Program-made: the position numbers and the translations under genes | DNA from: Uloborus plumipes | Taxonomy: Eukaryota > Arthropoda > Arachnida > Araneae > Uloboridae | Direction of reading: 5' to 3' | Length of the DNA: 64,000 bases | NCBI GenBank assembly: GCA_038373865.1 | Contig: JAXGGA010004432.1 | Span: forward strand, 1 to 64,000 | Part shown: positions 37,701-50,862 of the stretch, piece by piece | Layout: each line of letters opens with the position of its first letter | How positions within the stretch are numbered: position 1 is the first letter of the stretch | Notes under the pieces: generated by a model | The model's input: only the letters and a program-made list of their open reading frames with translations | Database searches by the model: none | Told to the model about the DNA's origin: nothing

Positions 37701-40700
37701 GGAGATAAGAGACGTCGGTTGTTTACTAATATAGGTTGCTCGCTGCAAGGTATGGAGTGTTTAAATTACGGGATCTATTGCGTAGAAAGGAAGGGCATCG
37801 GCGGAAATGGGGAGACATTCTTTCAGCGTTTCCACAGAAGCTAATTAGGGTGCTAATAGCTGAAATATACAGTTTAGTTTGTGAACACGTATCCGTTTGA
37901 GGGAAAATGTCGCAATTACTTCTTAAGAGGAGGTATTTGGAATATTAAATGAAGGAGACTCTAGAAGGAATCAATTCACACGTGTTATCGTTTAAAGAAA
38001 GAATGCTTTTCTTATTGACTTTAAACTGATACAAAATCTTTGCTTTTTAATTATATAGTTGATGCAAATACCTTTTTTTTTTTTTAATTTATCACTTATA
38101 AAGTGCATTTCGCATTCAGTTCAATACGATCCTTTCTATTTTTATTTTATTTTATTCTTTCACGTCTATCTCGCACTAATAAAATTCTACGATTTCATAA
38201 ATATTTTTCCTAGGAAAAAAAATTGAAAATTTTACTGCGATAAATGAAGGTGGTCTATTTTGGAAAAAAATCAAGCCCAAAGCCATGTAATATCGTGCAC
38301 AAATAAAGTACTCTTACATAAAAGCAGACGGCTTTTTTAGTTTCGGTTTCAAAAGTTCTGTTTTTAGTGCTGAGTTCAGATTTCCAGCGCAGGTGATGTC
38401 TGAACATATAGTGTCAAGTTCAAGTACTTAAACAGAACTATACAATTTTTTGGAGAAAAACAACTCAAGCTGTTAAATTTAACAGTAAACTTCGGTAAAA
38501 AATATTAAACATAGATATTTTTCGAATTATAGATTTGGTGATTTTTAAAGAGCTTAGTATTTTGAGTCCTATTGATTCCTAGTTATAAAAAAATCACAGA
38601 TGACTTTAATACAAGAAAGGCACTTAATTTTGACTTCAGTTTCAACCGAAATCATAATTTGGGGGTTTGAAAGATGACAATTTTTTAGATCATATAGCTT
38701 CCTTTGAAAATATAACATACATAGCATACTATCGATACATCTTCCACTGTTTTTGAACAATTAAAAACATTTTCTGATGCACGATTTCAAGTTAAAGACA
38801 ATTTTCAACGCAGTGAATCATTAACTATTCTTAGCCGTAAATACATTAAGTTAAAAAGACAATGAATTCTATTAGTTCTGTTTCAATCTCATCTCTCAAG
38901 GCAACTAGTTTAGGAAACACATCCGACTCCCATGGCTGATAAAAATGAAGATGATGAAACAAACGTATTAAATTTTAAATAAGCGTTTCAAGACAACCAT
39001 AGAAATTAAGTATGAAATACGAGTTTTTGTCATTTCTGGATGCATTTTGGAAAACCGTTCGATTTTCTGAAAAGTTTCATTCAATGGATGAATTATTTCC
39101 AGCAAAATTTTCTGGACATTGAAATCATATATCCCAACCGCTGCTACGTTAAATTTCGCCGGATTTAAATAAAATCTCGGAATTGGTATTTATATTTTGC
39201 TTTTGTAGGTAAACAAATTGGAATTCCATCAAATGCTATTCTTTCTGCAAATAAAAGCATTCAAATGTGTTATATTTCTCTATTCACGCTTTTATATGTA
39301 AAAGCTTACTTAAATAATCTCCTAGTTAGGATTTTCTGCATTTTGAGACTATGTAAACTCAACTTGGAATTTAGTTTGATTTAATTCCTTCCGCTCTTAA
39401 CGTAGTACTCAAAGTATTCAATTCCTATATATTTTTTATACCTGAAAGCTAATTTAAATAAAGTCTCAGAATTTTCTACATTTTGATTTTATACGAACAC
39501 AAATTGAAATTTAACTCCTTATAAAAGGGAAAGCACTAAACTACGTTATATATTTCATTTCAAGATTTTATGTCTGAAAGCTAACTTAAATAGTCTCACA
39601 GTTTTCTACCTTTTGATTTTATGAGAACTCAAAATTTGAATTTCACTGTTTTCGATTTCTTCTGCAAAGAAAAGCACTTTACTCCGATACTTTTCCAGCT
39701 CACGGTATTATATCTGAAGGCTGCACTGTAAAAAGTTGATGTTGTTTTTACAGTATTATATAGCTAATTTTATAGTAATAAACTGTAAAAACTGCTAATT
39801 TTACAGTAATAAACTATAAAATTGCTAATTTTACACTAATAAACTGTAAAATTGCTGTTTTACAGTAATGAACTGAAAGATTGCTAATTTTACAGTTTAT
39901 TACTATGCATATTACAATTTTAAACTGGAGCCTCTGCTGCCAGTATTATACTGTAAAAACAACGGTTTAATTTTTGCAGTGTGACATAAATAAAGTCTCA
40001 GAGTTTTCAACATCTTGATTTCGGATGAACACAAATTGGAATTTTACTTTACTCAGCTCCTTCTGCAAAGACAAGCAGTAACTGCGCCATATTTTCCCAA
40101 TTCAAGTTTTTATGCCTCAAAGCTAACGATTCAGCATCATTCACGATCGTCCAGTCTCGAGCCTATAACCCATTCCCTCTCCTTCCCTTAGAACGCGATT
40201 TGGAAAACTGATAAACCATCCTCGGCTATAAATGGCATTTCCACGCATCCCAAATTGTAGCTTAGTGCCAGAGAATGATATTGTTTTTGTTTGCCTATGA
40301 ACCATCGAAGGAGTCTTGTAGTTTTCCAATAGCAAATCGCTTAAATGTACTTCTTTATTTTTTTTTCTCCTTTGCCTTTATTGTTTTTCTTCCGTGTAGA
40401 CTGATGCTTCAGGGGTCGTGTCATTACTGTGTTGGCGATAAACGTTGGCTATTACTTCCCTAAACGGAGTCCATTATCATCCAGGATACGCTTCCAGTCG
40501 CCAAGTTTTTGTTCTTACTTCCCAAATTCGGTTCAATACTTTTCGTTGCAGGAGAAAAAGTTGAGTTTCTAAAGACATTGTGTAAGTTTCATACTGAACA
40601 GGAATTATGAATTTTGTGGTGTGGTTTTACATAAATTTCATATTTTATTCTTTACTGAAATTAGCTCCATCTCATTTGAAGTACTTGAGTTTGCATTTCA

Positions 40701-41369
40701 AGTTATTCATTAATTCGTTTCTGTATTGCGGTTGGTTTTTGTTGGCGGCATTTTGCTTGTTAATATGTACTCGCAACGATTCCTATCAAATTCAGGTTTC
40801 AGTAAGAAATGGCTTTATACAAAAATATTTGAGAGTGTTTAACTTAGATAACAAAGTTGATGTCCTTGCAGAGTTTTTTTTTTTTCAAATCAATTAAATG
40901 ACGACAAGAAGTTACCATAATAACGAAGTGGCAAAGCTTACTAACACATGAAGAACAAAAAACCGCTGTACAGTCTTTATGTTTAGGTTCTAATTTTTGT
41001 TAATTTAATTTTTCAGCTATCAACAGATGATTTGAACCCGTAGCTGTGAGCACACAGTTCATTCAATTAATTTTGACAGACACTTTTAATGATTGAATTT
41101 GAATAATTATCGGAATGTTCAGCATTAGATAAGTTTTCTTTCCTATATTCCTGCTGTATATAATTTCCTTATTGATTAAAGATTAATGTATAACATAACA
41201 CAGACATAAAAGTCTACCCTTTGAAGCTAGCAATATGAAAATAAACAAGTATCGCTTTCTTTTGCATTCGTATTGACTTTTCCCTACGACTGTCTCAAAT
41301 TTCGACTATTCATTATTTATTTTCTAAAACTTCGGTTTATTAAGGATTTATTTTTTTAAATTTTTAACG

Positions 41370-41401
<32 letters not shown>

Positions 41402-44400
41402 AATATGTGTTTTTAAAACCATTTTGTGCTATTTCATAAATGCAACTTCAAATCGTTCTGTTTTTACTCACATACAAATAATAACATTCGATGATTGGCT
41501 ACGAAAAATGCATCAATTTACCTGCAATTCCAGTCCAATTGCGTCCTGGGCCTTGCTCCTCCTATGCACTTGAAGGGGTGAGTGCAGGGTCCGCCTAGCC
41601 TCGGCCGTGGCCTTAGGCTCAGGCCTAGGATGATCGTGACTGCCCTTCGCCTGGAAGAAGATGGCGTGCTCTGTGTGGCGCCAGAAGTGGGTGACCGGAT
41701 AGCCGCAGTGTCCGCGGCAAGCCAGGACCTCCAGGCGACCGGAACACTTGCGATTGGGGCATGGCTTACCTGCAATAAAAATAATGGTTTGATACAGTTA
41801 AAGCTCGTCGCAATCAATACCAATGCAACGAAGTAAACACTGTAAGAAATGAATGTTGTTTTTGCAGTATAATACAGCTAATTTTATTGTAATAAACTGT
41901 AAAAATGGCTTATTTTATAGTAATAAACAGTACAATTGTTAATTTAACAGTTTATTACAGTGCATTTTACAGTTTTAAACTGGTACTTTTGCTACCAGTA
42001 GTAGTATACTGTTGTTTTTACGGTATAATAAAGCTAAATTTTACGGTAATAAACTGTAAAATTACTAACTTTACAGTAAGAAACTGAAAAATTGCCAGTT
42101 TTAGTTTATTACTGTGCATTTTAGTTTTAAATTGGAACCTTGGCTGCCAGTATTATACTGCAAAAACAACGGTTCATTTTTTGCAGTGTACGTTTCAGCA
42201 AAATAAATTGTCAGTCCCTATTTAACTCAATTTCAGTGCTTGAATCATATTGGAACAAAATTCCGTTGCAACAGGCAACATTTCGGTCTCTTGAAGTTCC
42301 ATCAGCTAAACGATTGTATGACCATACTTAAAAATTCTTCCAGTAATAGAAGCCGACTTTTTCTCAATGTAAAAAAAAAAAAAATTAAAAAATTCTAACA
42401 ATTTTTGCGCGAGCTGCCTGAAATACACAAGCCGCTTTCAATCCGTACGTACGTTTAGGAAACAAACCGGTTTTTATTTTGTCTTGAATCAAATACAGCC
42501 CAATGTAATGTTTCTGCCATTCCTTGCGACTGGAAGTATAAGGGATGATGAGCATTTGTATTGTTTTTTTAATTTCTTTATTTTTACTCGGAACCAAAAA
42601 ATACTGTAATGCAAAGAAATGTCCAATAATAACAGTGATAAGTGATCTGTGGTGATAAGTAAGCTCGAATTCTAGGCAAATTTGTTGGTTTCCCATTTAA
42701 TAGGAGCTAAAGTCAAGCCAGAGAACTCTTAAATTTTAGAGGAAATCGTAAGATCCTTTAAGAATTACTAGCGTTTGCAATTTAACTGAAACTTGACTTA
42801 TCAGAATTGCATATTGCCATGACCTAACGGAAAGTTAGTCACTCTTTAAGTACATAAACAACGAAAGCGGTCTAAATGAGTAGTACTTATGAGACACGTG
42901 AAGGGAACCATTGAAGTACATTTTTACAAAAATTACTAAAATAGAGCATGCGGTTTTATAGCAAGTGTTCAAAGCATATAGACAAGTATTTTCAATTAAC
43001 AGAGTATTTTTTGGCCCCTAAAAGATACTTCAATTTTGACTTCAGACCGAAAGTAACAGCAACACAATTACAGTCGAGTAGCTTGTGTCTGATGCTCCGG
43101 TGCTCTGTAAAAATGAAATATGGAAAGCAGAGAGAGCAGAAGCAAAATGTGGGAGACAGAATTTTTGCTTCTCCAGCCTTGAAGTCTGCTAAAACGGATT
43201 GAACGAAAATCGAAATCTCACTCATTTAATATTTTCTTTTAATGTATAATTGACGGCAGCAGAAAAATAAATTGCAACTTTGATGTTTTTATAACGAAGA
43301 GGGAAACGGGACATATTTGTAGCTAGTACACAACACTCCCGATTTTCGACGGAATTGGGTGGCACGGGTATCTCGGATAATCCAAAAAAAGCATATAATA
43401 AGGGGGCGAAGAAGATAAAACATGTCTTTTGCTTAAAAATAATTACATCCCACTTAAAACGTGATACGTAAAAACAGTGACGATAGGTACAGCATAAAAA
43501 AATATTTGTATTTTAGGTTCTCAAGCACATAAAATCTATAAAGAAGTGGTACTTACAATAACGCCCAGGTAAAAATATTTAATGGATGAATTACACCGCA
43601 CTTTTGGGTGAGAAATGTCAAGAGAAACAAACTTGAAATCGTGCTTTTTCGAAAAAAAATCTGTTAATAGTGTTTTTTTCTTTCCCGAGACCCTCGCGGA
43701 TAACCGATAGTTTACTGTATAGTTAAAAGTCTTACATCAGGCAGAGAGGCAAGGCATAAATAATTTCCAACTCGTTCTCTCACCTTGCTGCTTCTTGCGC
43801 GCCTTGTCACAGATGGCGGGCCTCAGGTGCACCCTCTCCCCGGAGTCGAGCGTGCACCGTGCGCTGCACACGAGTACGCCCAGGCACGACTTCTTGAGGA
43901 TGTGCACGTTGTGGTTGTTGGTGTTGCGCATGGCCCAGCCGGACCCGTGCCTCCTGGCCTCCTCGCAGTCCGGCCGGTAGACGAAGCGGCAGTGGCCGTC
44001 CGACCACTCCTGGAAGGGGTCGTAGCTGCTCACCTGCGGACACAGGAAGACATTTTTTAAAAAACTCTTTTCGCAATCCTACTGCATCAGCGTCGGGTTC
44101 ACTTTTTACTTTTTTAAAATACTTTTATTAGGATTTTTTACTATTGATAAAACCAAAAACATCTATTTGAAAGAAAGCTATTGAGATAAATAGAATAAAG
44201 GAATTGAAAACATTACAAAATTGAAATAATTCAAGCAATTGATGAAAATAAAGATGTTCTACTTTCTTTACTGCTTGCACATTTTCAGAGTATAACATTT
44301 TGCGTTCAACATATTCCTCCATTGCCATTTGTGTACAAAGTATAATATAATCGATTTTGCAAATTCCTTAAACATATGGTGCATATCTAGGTAATTTGGG

Positions 44401-47400
44401 AAATAAAACATACTTTGGCCGTAACTGACTATCCTAGTTAATCTGAGATAATCTATAGAATATATATAGAATAACAGATTTCTGGCATTTCAGCTGCAAC
44501 ATATAATACAGTTATAAATATTTTATAGCACATATCTTTAAAATTAGCTCACAGTTTCGTTTCCCCCCCCCCTCTCCCCAGAAAAGTAAGTCAACCTCTT
44601 CCCCAGTACAAAGCATTTTGAACTTCTTCCATAAAAAAAAAACAAAACCAAATCATTTAGAAACAGAAAGGACGCTAAAAGGTTTCGCTATGTTATTAAG
44701 CAGTTAATGGCTCGTTGAATGTTATTCGGGTAAGAACAGACCATTATCTAATGGTCCAACATAAATTATCCCTTTAAGGTATAACTGCAATCGGGGGCCG
44801 GTAAAACTGCGGCGGCTTTGCGAAAACGATAAAGGGGGTAATTACATGAAGGGGAGTGGAGTCTTTATTGGCCAAACTGTCAAGAATTCAAGAAGCTTTG
44901 GCATATATACCTAAAAAGCTATTGACCAGTTGTTCCTGATTTTCGCCCATTTTCAGGTAAAATATGTAAAAGTGAGAAAAGTCATTAAAAAGAGTTTAGT
45001 ATTTTGTAAAGATTTCACAAAAACCTAAGTTAAATAAAAAATAGATAATTCAATGTACGTAAATTAAAAGATAAAATATATACAATAAAAATAGTCTCAT
45101 TATTAGTAGCAAAGAGGTTGGAGACATGTCGACCTATGTCAGTATATTCCTTTTATTAACATTTTAGAAAATTAACTAATTAGATTTTAGAAAAAAAGTT
45201 AAGACTTTCCAGTCCTTCATGTATCAATTTGCTTTTTAAACATTTTTGAACAGTTAAAAAAAGGTTTCCTGGAAAATTTGAATCTTTTAAAAAAGCCTGA
45301 TGTAATAGGCAGAATGCCTTCGGAAAGAATTGACTAGAGAAAACGCGGGTTGTAGAAAATGAAGTAAAAAAGTTTGCCTGATTTGATATCTGTAAAGTTT
45401 TTTGAACAAGTCTGAAACAAAAGTAAAATTAAAATAACAATGTTTTATTGCACAAAACTAGCAGATTACTACGTACGCTTATATACAAAGACGATAAAAA
45501 GTTTTGTCTGATATATTTTCAGCCATATGCTTACTTTAGTTGCATTGAAGAAGGCGTTCCTGGTAATGTCGAAACATGTGTATGTAGTAATCAGCCAGTT
45601 TTACGAAATGAAACGTTGTTATTTTTAATTTTACTTTTTCCACGAAGGTACTTATTTATTTCTTAACTTATAAATATTAAAAGTTGCCTGCCGTAGAAAT
45701 TTAAATTATTCCAAACTAAACACTTGTAACAGTAAAAATAAGACATCCCTCCCCGCCCACCTTCTCAAAAAATGAGGAGCATTTAAGTGAATTTTTAGTT
45801 AGCATTACGTGAAAAAACAGAGAGACTTCTAATTTTGAGTTGCAAAAAAAGTCAAATTTTTAACAAAAAGGTTTTCCCTCTAAAATTAGATTCATTTTTT
45901 ACAAGTACTAGTTTTACCTTTATTTATTTATTTTTTAAAAAACAAAGTAACAAAAAGCATGGAAAGAAATCGTGGATGATCTAATCATAGTTATACAGTG
46001 AAAAATTGCTGTATTTCTTTTAAGATTAATGAAATATCTCAGGCGAACGCTTCATCCAAAAGAATTACCTTGAGACGATGACATAGTAAGAGTAGGGTGA
46101 AATTAAGATAGATTAAGATGAAAGTTTTATCACATCATAATCGTATTATTAATGATACTTGCATTCGGTTTGTCGATTAAAGACTGTTGCTAGGTAACAA
46201 TTTACTCATAATTTTGATTGAGATATTGGAATTTAAATGTGAAGTCTTAAAAGTTTCAGAAAATGCCATTTACATGTTTAATTCAAGCTAGTTACTTTAA
46301 ACAGGTTCAACAGTGAACAGATTTTCTTTTGCGATAATGTAAGACTGCTTCACACTTCTTTTTATGACTTAACAATAGCAGAAGTGTGAAAGAAAAGGCA
46401 ATTTAAATGAAAAATTTCTGAAACTATCAACGTTACATAAAGCTGTTAAACAGAAGAGTTTTATTTTTTTTAAAGAAAAAACTATCAATAAATTCAAAAA
46501 TTTCTTCAAAAATCCATATGAAATCAAGTCATTACTTTTAATAAATAGAAAATTTAAATCGGAATACTTTTATGTAAATCTATATTATTAAAAGTAATAG
46601 AAAAACTCTTGGAACTTTTTTCTTTTCTGTGCGTCAACCGATTTTCTTCGTTCTTTTTTTTTTTTGTGTGTGTGTTCTTTTTTAGTAGCGGTTGCCGAAG
46701 TTTAGTTTTATCAATCAGAAACATTTAAGAAAAAAGAAGTAAATGAATTAATAAAAAAGACTAAGGGCTCTGCTCCACATTGACGTAAAGCAGAAAAATA
46801 AAGCAGAAACGTAAAATGGATTAAATAGTGTTACTATGGAAAGTACCCGGATTTTCGGTTTCTGCCTTAGGTTTCGGTCGCGTTTTCCGCTGATGTGGAG
46901 CAGCCCTAACAGTCGGACATATTACTTAAAAATGCCTTTTTCGCTCTAAATGTCACTTTCAACCCGAAAAAGATGTTTGCGATTACAAAGCCCGTGAAAA
47001 ATACCCCAAAGAAGTTTTTCCCAAAGCGAAGAAGTTCAAATCGTATAAATTAACTGTAAAAAAAAAGTTACAAAAGTTTTTCAGTAAGCACAACTCATGA
47101 TATTCAAATTGGACTCTTTTTCATCGTTCAAGCGAGCTGTTAGGGACGGGGAAAATTAAGTTTCAGTTGATTTTCATTGGAAATCTCTTCGGGAACTTGA
47201 TTGTTAGGGGTTATAGCATATATCAAACAATTGGAATTTTTTGAGGATTTCATTTGAATTCACATCTTCGTGGGACTTTAATTAGCTGCTATATGAATTA
47301 AAGACACATTTTTCACCACAAATGGTGTTTTCTACACGAATGATTTGTTCAATCCTGTGGAGTTCGTTATGATTGGAAGGTCCGTAAAAATTCCCCTAAG

Positions 47401-50400
47401 AAGTTTTTCCTACGTTCTAAAGTACTAAGGGCCTAACTTAAACTAAAAAAAGAGTTATAAGTGACTTTACGCAAGTGAATTTTAATTTTTATTCGACCCT
47501 TTCACGAAATAATTTGCATGAATAAAATGGAGAAAGTATGGTGATGTTATCTCTCACTTGAGTATGAAGAAATAAAGTTATTTTAATCCTTTTTACAACT
47601 GAGACTTTTCCGGTAACCAAGAAGATTAAAAAAGTTTCCCATTCGATAATGTTTTCAAAAAGATAGATTTACAAAATTCTCGATTTCACGCACGACGCTT
47701 AAAAATCAAAGATTAACATTAATCTATATACATAAATGACTACTTTTTGTATGTATGTCCGGGGTAAGCTTCCAAACTACTGGACCGATTTTAACCATTT
47801 TTGCACCGTAGATAGCTACAGTAGCATGGAGCAGGATAAGCTATAATTTATTTCTAAAAAGCTTAGTTTAAAAAAGTTATTATGGAAAACAGTAAATTTC
47901 ATGCAGTTTCCCCATTAAATGATTAAATTTTCAACCCATTGTTGCAAAATTTGGTTGCCTCGCAATAACAATATTAATAGTAATCATGATGAAAATTTTG
48001 AACCAAGGCTTCTCTGGAGTAAGTATGAAATTTATTGCTCTCTTAGCATTTTTATATTCATCTATGCCAACAATCGATACCGGGTTAAATAAAAAGATAA
48101 TTGATTTTGGCAACAGTTGGAAATAAAAGTGATTTTTGGAAAGTCACACGGAAAGAAATAATGTATTTAAGTTGATCTACCGCATGGTCACAAAAAATAG
48201 CTTTGAGAAATATGATTCTGAAAGTCATGTATTTATTTTCTTGGATTTGTCATGTTACATTTAAACCCGGAGCGACGCCGGGCACATCAGCAAGTAATAA
48301 ATATTTTAACGTTCTCTATTTAATTGCTACTAATTAAGAAAATAACTCTCACTTAGCTTTTTACAAATGATATTTTTCTGTGAGCAAATCGTATACCTTA
48401 CTGTTAAAAAAAAGATTTATATTGCTGGCTTATAACCGGTTCGCAAGCTCGTATATTTGCCTCGACATAGAGCAACATTGGCGTGTCGGATTAAGAAACA
48501 AAGAAGATATATCAAGATACATTCAAATGTTTTCTGGATGTCATTTAAGAACTTTTAATAGCTTTGCTTGTTAATCGATGGACTTACAGCACCGGTATAA
48601 CAATGCGAAATATTTCGAATCTGAAGAGGACACAAGGCGAAAAAATCTTACTAATTTTATGCTGTAATATGGGTAAAAGGAAAATAAAAAGATTCCGGTA
48701 TCGATTTACCACAACATTTTCAGACTTGAAGCAAGTTCAACTGTGCTTACATTTTTGGAATGATAATACATAAGTCTCACGGAAAAGTATTAAAAAATTT
48801 TGAAAGGTTTTAGAGGCTGTTAGTTTTTACACATGGTGATTTGGACTTCGCATTAAATAGTACTCGATCGTTCGGATAGTTTGAGATTTTATGTTTCGGA
48901 ATATAACGCTCAAAGGCATTTAGCAAAACTATGAAAGAGTTTTTACAAAACACACGAGTTTTGAATCATTAAACTCATTTTCAAACTAATTTATACTCAA
49001 AAGACAAATTTAGTTTTTTAATCCGACTGATTTTTTACTTAAAAATATATAAAAAGTGCGAAACACGCACTCTTTATTTCCTTTTCATGTTTTGTAGTTT
49101 TTTTTAATTCAATTTTCATGTAATATGAAAAAGATAGGCAAATTATCTGTTGCCATGTATAGCATTTTTCAAACCTGGTCACTACAGTGGTTAAGGGAAA
49201 AAATTACCTAGAATATAAATTTGTATTATCACGAGTTGCCATACGGCCCTACTCACATTTAGCTATGATTCCTCATACGTGAAGAATTCTCAACAGTGGC
49301 GGCATTTTATTTTCAACTCAAAATCAATTTTCTTCTTTCCTATTCCAAAAGCAAATTTACCAATCTCGAATATAAGAGCTTGCGACGCCTAACTAAGCGA
49401 GCGGGTACGAAAACATAGAAAGGTTTGATAGGATTTATTTTACTAGTGAATGAAAAGTAAAGGACAGAATAAGTTCTGCAAATTTAATTTTGTGTTCACG
49501 GGATTTTGCGTCAGATTTCTTTTTATGCATTCTCTGACGAGCTTCTTTTATCGCACTTTCTTTTCTCTCGAAAAATATCTAATCTCAATTGTGGTAGAGT
49601 GAGAATAAAAAGCAATCGTGATTGCTCCAAAAAAAAAATCTAGACGTATATTCTACTGAAACGAGCCTCAATCCTCAATAGCGTTCAAACTTAAAAGTTC
49701 AATGAAATATGATATAATTTCGCCCACTGGGCTACCACTAGTTAAAATTAAAACGCATTTTATTATCTAAGTTTACGTTCTCCAGTTTATTCGTACTCGT
49801 ATATTACTTAAACAACAACTATATTTTCGTTAAAATGTAAAAAACAGTTTTTCGCAGAAGTTTTCCAGTTTAATTCCAAAGAGAAGAAACTGTTTTCTTG
49901 GTCTGTGTATTTGAAGCTCTTAAGAGTAAAATGCTGCTGCCTAGTCGTTTATATTGCAACTTAACTAGAACTTTAAAGTATATCAGTTCAAAGAGGTTAC
50001 TCATTCTGGTGGCTAGGTGGTGGGCGTCTGGACCGCAATTAGTCTTTTATCATTTGGCAACAAATTAAATTAATGTTGTTCTTACATTCGAAAGTATTAT
50101 TTTGGGGCTTCAACGGCGCAGTGGGTCTGCCCGTCAATTTGTAATCTCAAGAGGCGCGGGTTCGATTCCCGCCTTTGCCCTGGGTGTAACCTCCTTCTCT
50201 GTGCTGCAAGTTCTTTCCTTCAATAAAATCTGTATTGTACTATCTGTGGAGGCAAGGCGCATAGTACGCAGTCCTCATGTGTGTCGAAGTTTATTGACTT
50301 CTAGAATAGAAAGTATTATTTTTTCTGAGAACGAGGTTCAACAATGATGTGGGAACTGAGATAGTTGCCACGTAAATAAGTTCAAAACATCTGTGAAAAG

Positions 50401-50823
50401 TATATTTTATTCATAATTGAATAGTGAAATGAATTGAAGATAATTTTCGTTGGTGGTCACTTACTTTATAGCAGCTTACAAGAAAGAATTAACCGATGCC
50501 GCAAGAATCCATAAGGTATGTCAATTTAAGTTTAAAATTTTAAATTGCTGTCTCCGAAGTTTGATTGTTTTTGGAATAATTTTAGCATACTGAAAATCAG
50601 ATTCAAACCCATGACGTTAATATCAAGTCAAGTATCAATTATTTTTCGAATTTAATTTTGTAGTCCGTATTTTCTGCTCAAGAGTAATTATGTAACTGTA
50701 ATACTTTACCATGTGTTATTTAATGATGTCGGGCTTTTAAAAATAAATGTATTTAGAATGCTTTTAATGTGTTTATTTTAAACTCCGAGGGGAAAACATT
50801 AACAATTAATATATTAATACTGT

Positions 50824-50862
<39 letters not shown>

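Larger units (their letters stand above)
46579..49741 (+). mobile_element. Possible larger Helitron-like element enclosing 47723-48294
   Basis: A TCTATATTATTAAAAG start at 46579 and a canonical Helitron-type 3' end: hairpin GCCCACTGGGC (49722-49732), then CTAG (49738-49741) before T. The middle has no coding frame. Linking the two ends is inference; the 3' end alone is more secure. Confidence 0.35.

Noticed and set aside
43737..44076. Alternative reading frames through gcm exon 2 (plus and minus strands, 61-98 codons)
   Set aside because: They are shadows of a G+C-rich conserved exon. Only one frame carries the Gcm motifs and joins its neighbours in phase.
45448..45666. 72-codon frame near GAAGAAGGCGTTCC...GTCGAAAC phrase
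   Set aside because: The phrase resembles a retroelement 3' region, but there is no coding homology and boundaries cannot be set.
50104..50180. Possible tRNA gene
   Set aside because: Good A and B boxes, but the same SINE tail follows and the acceptor stem is imperfect.
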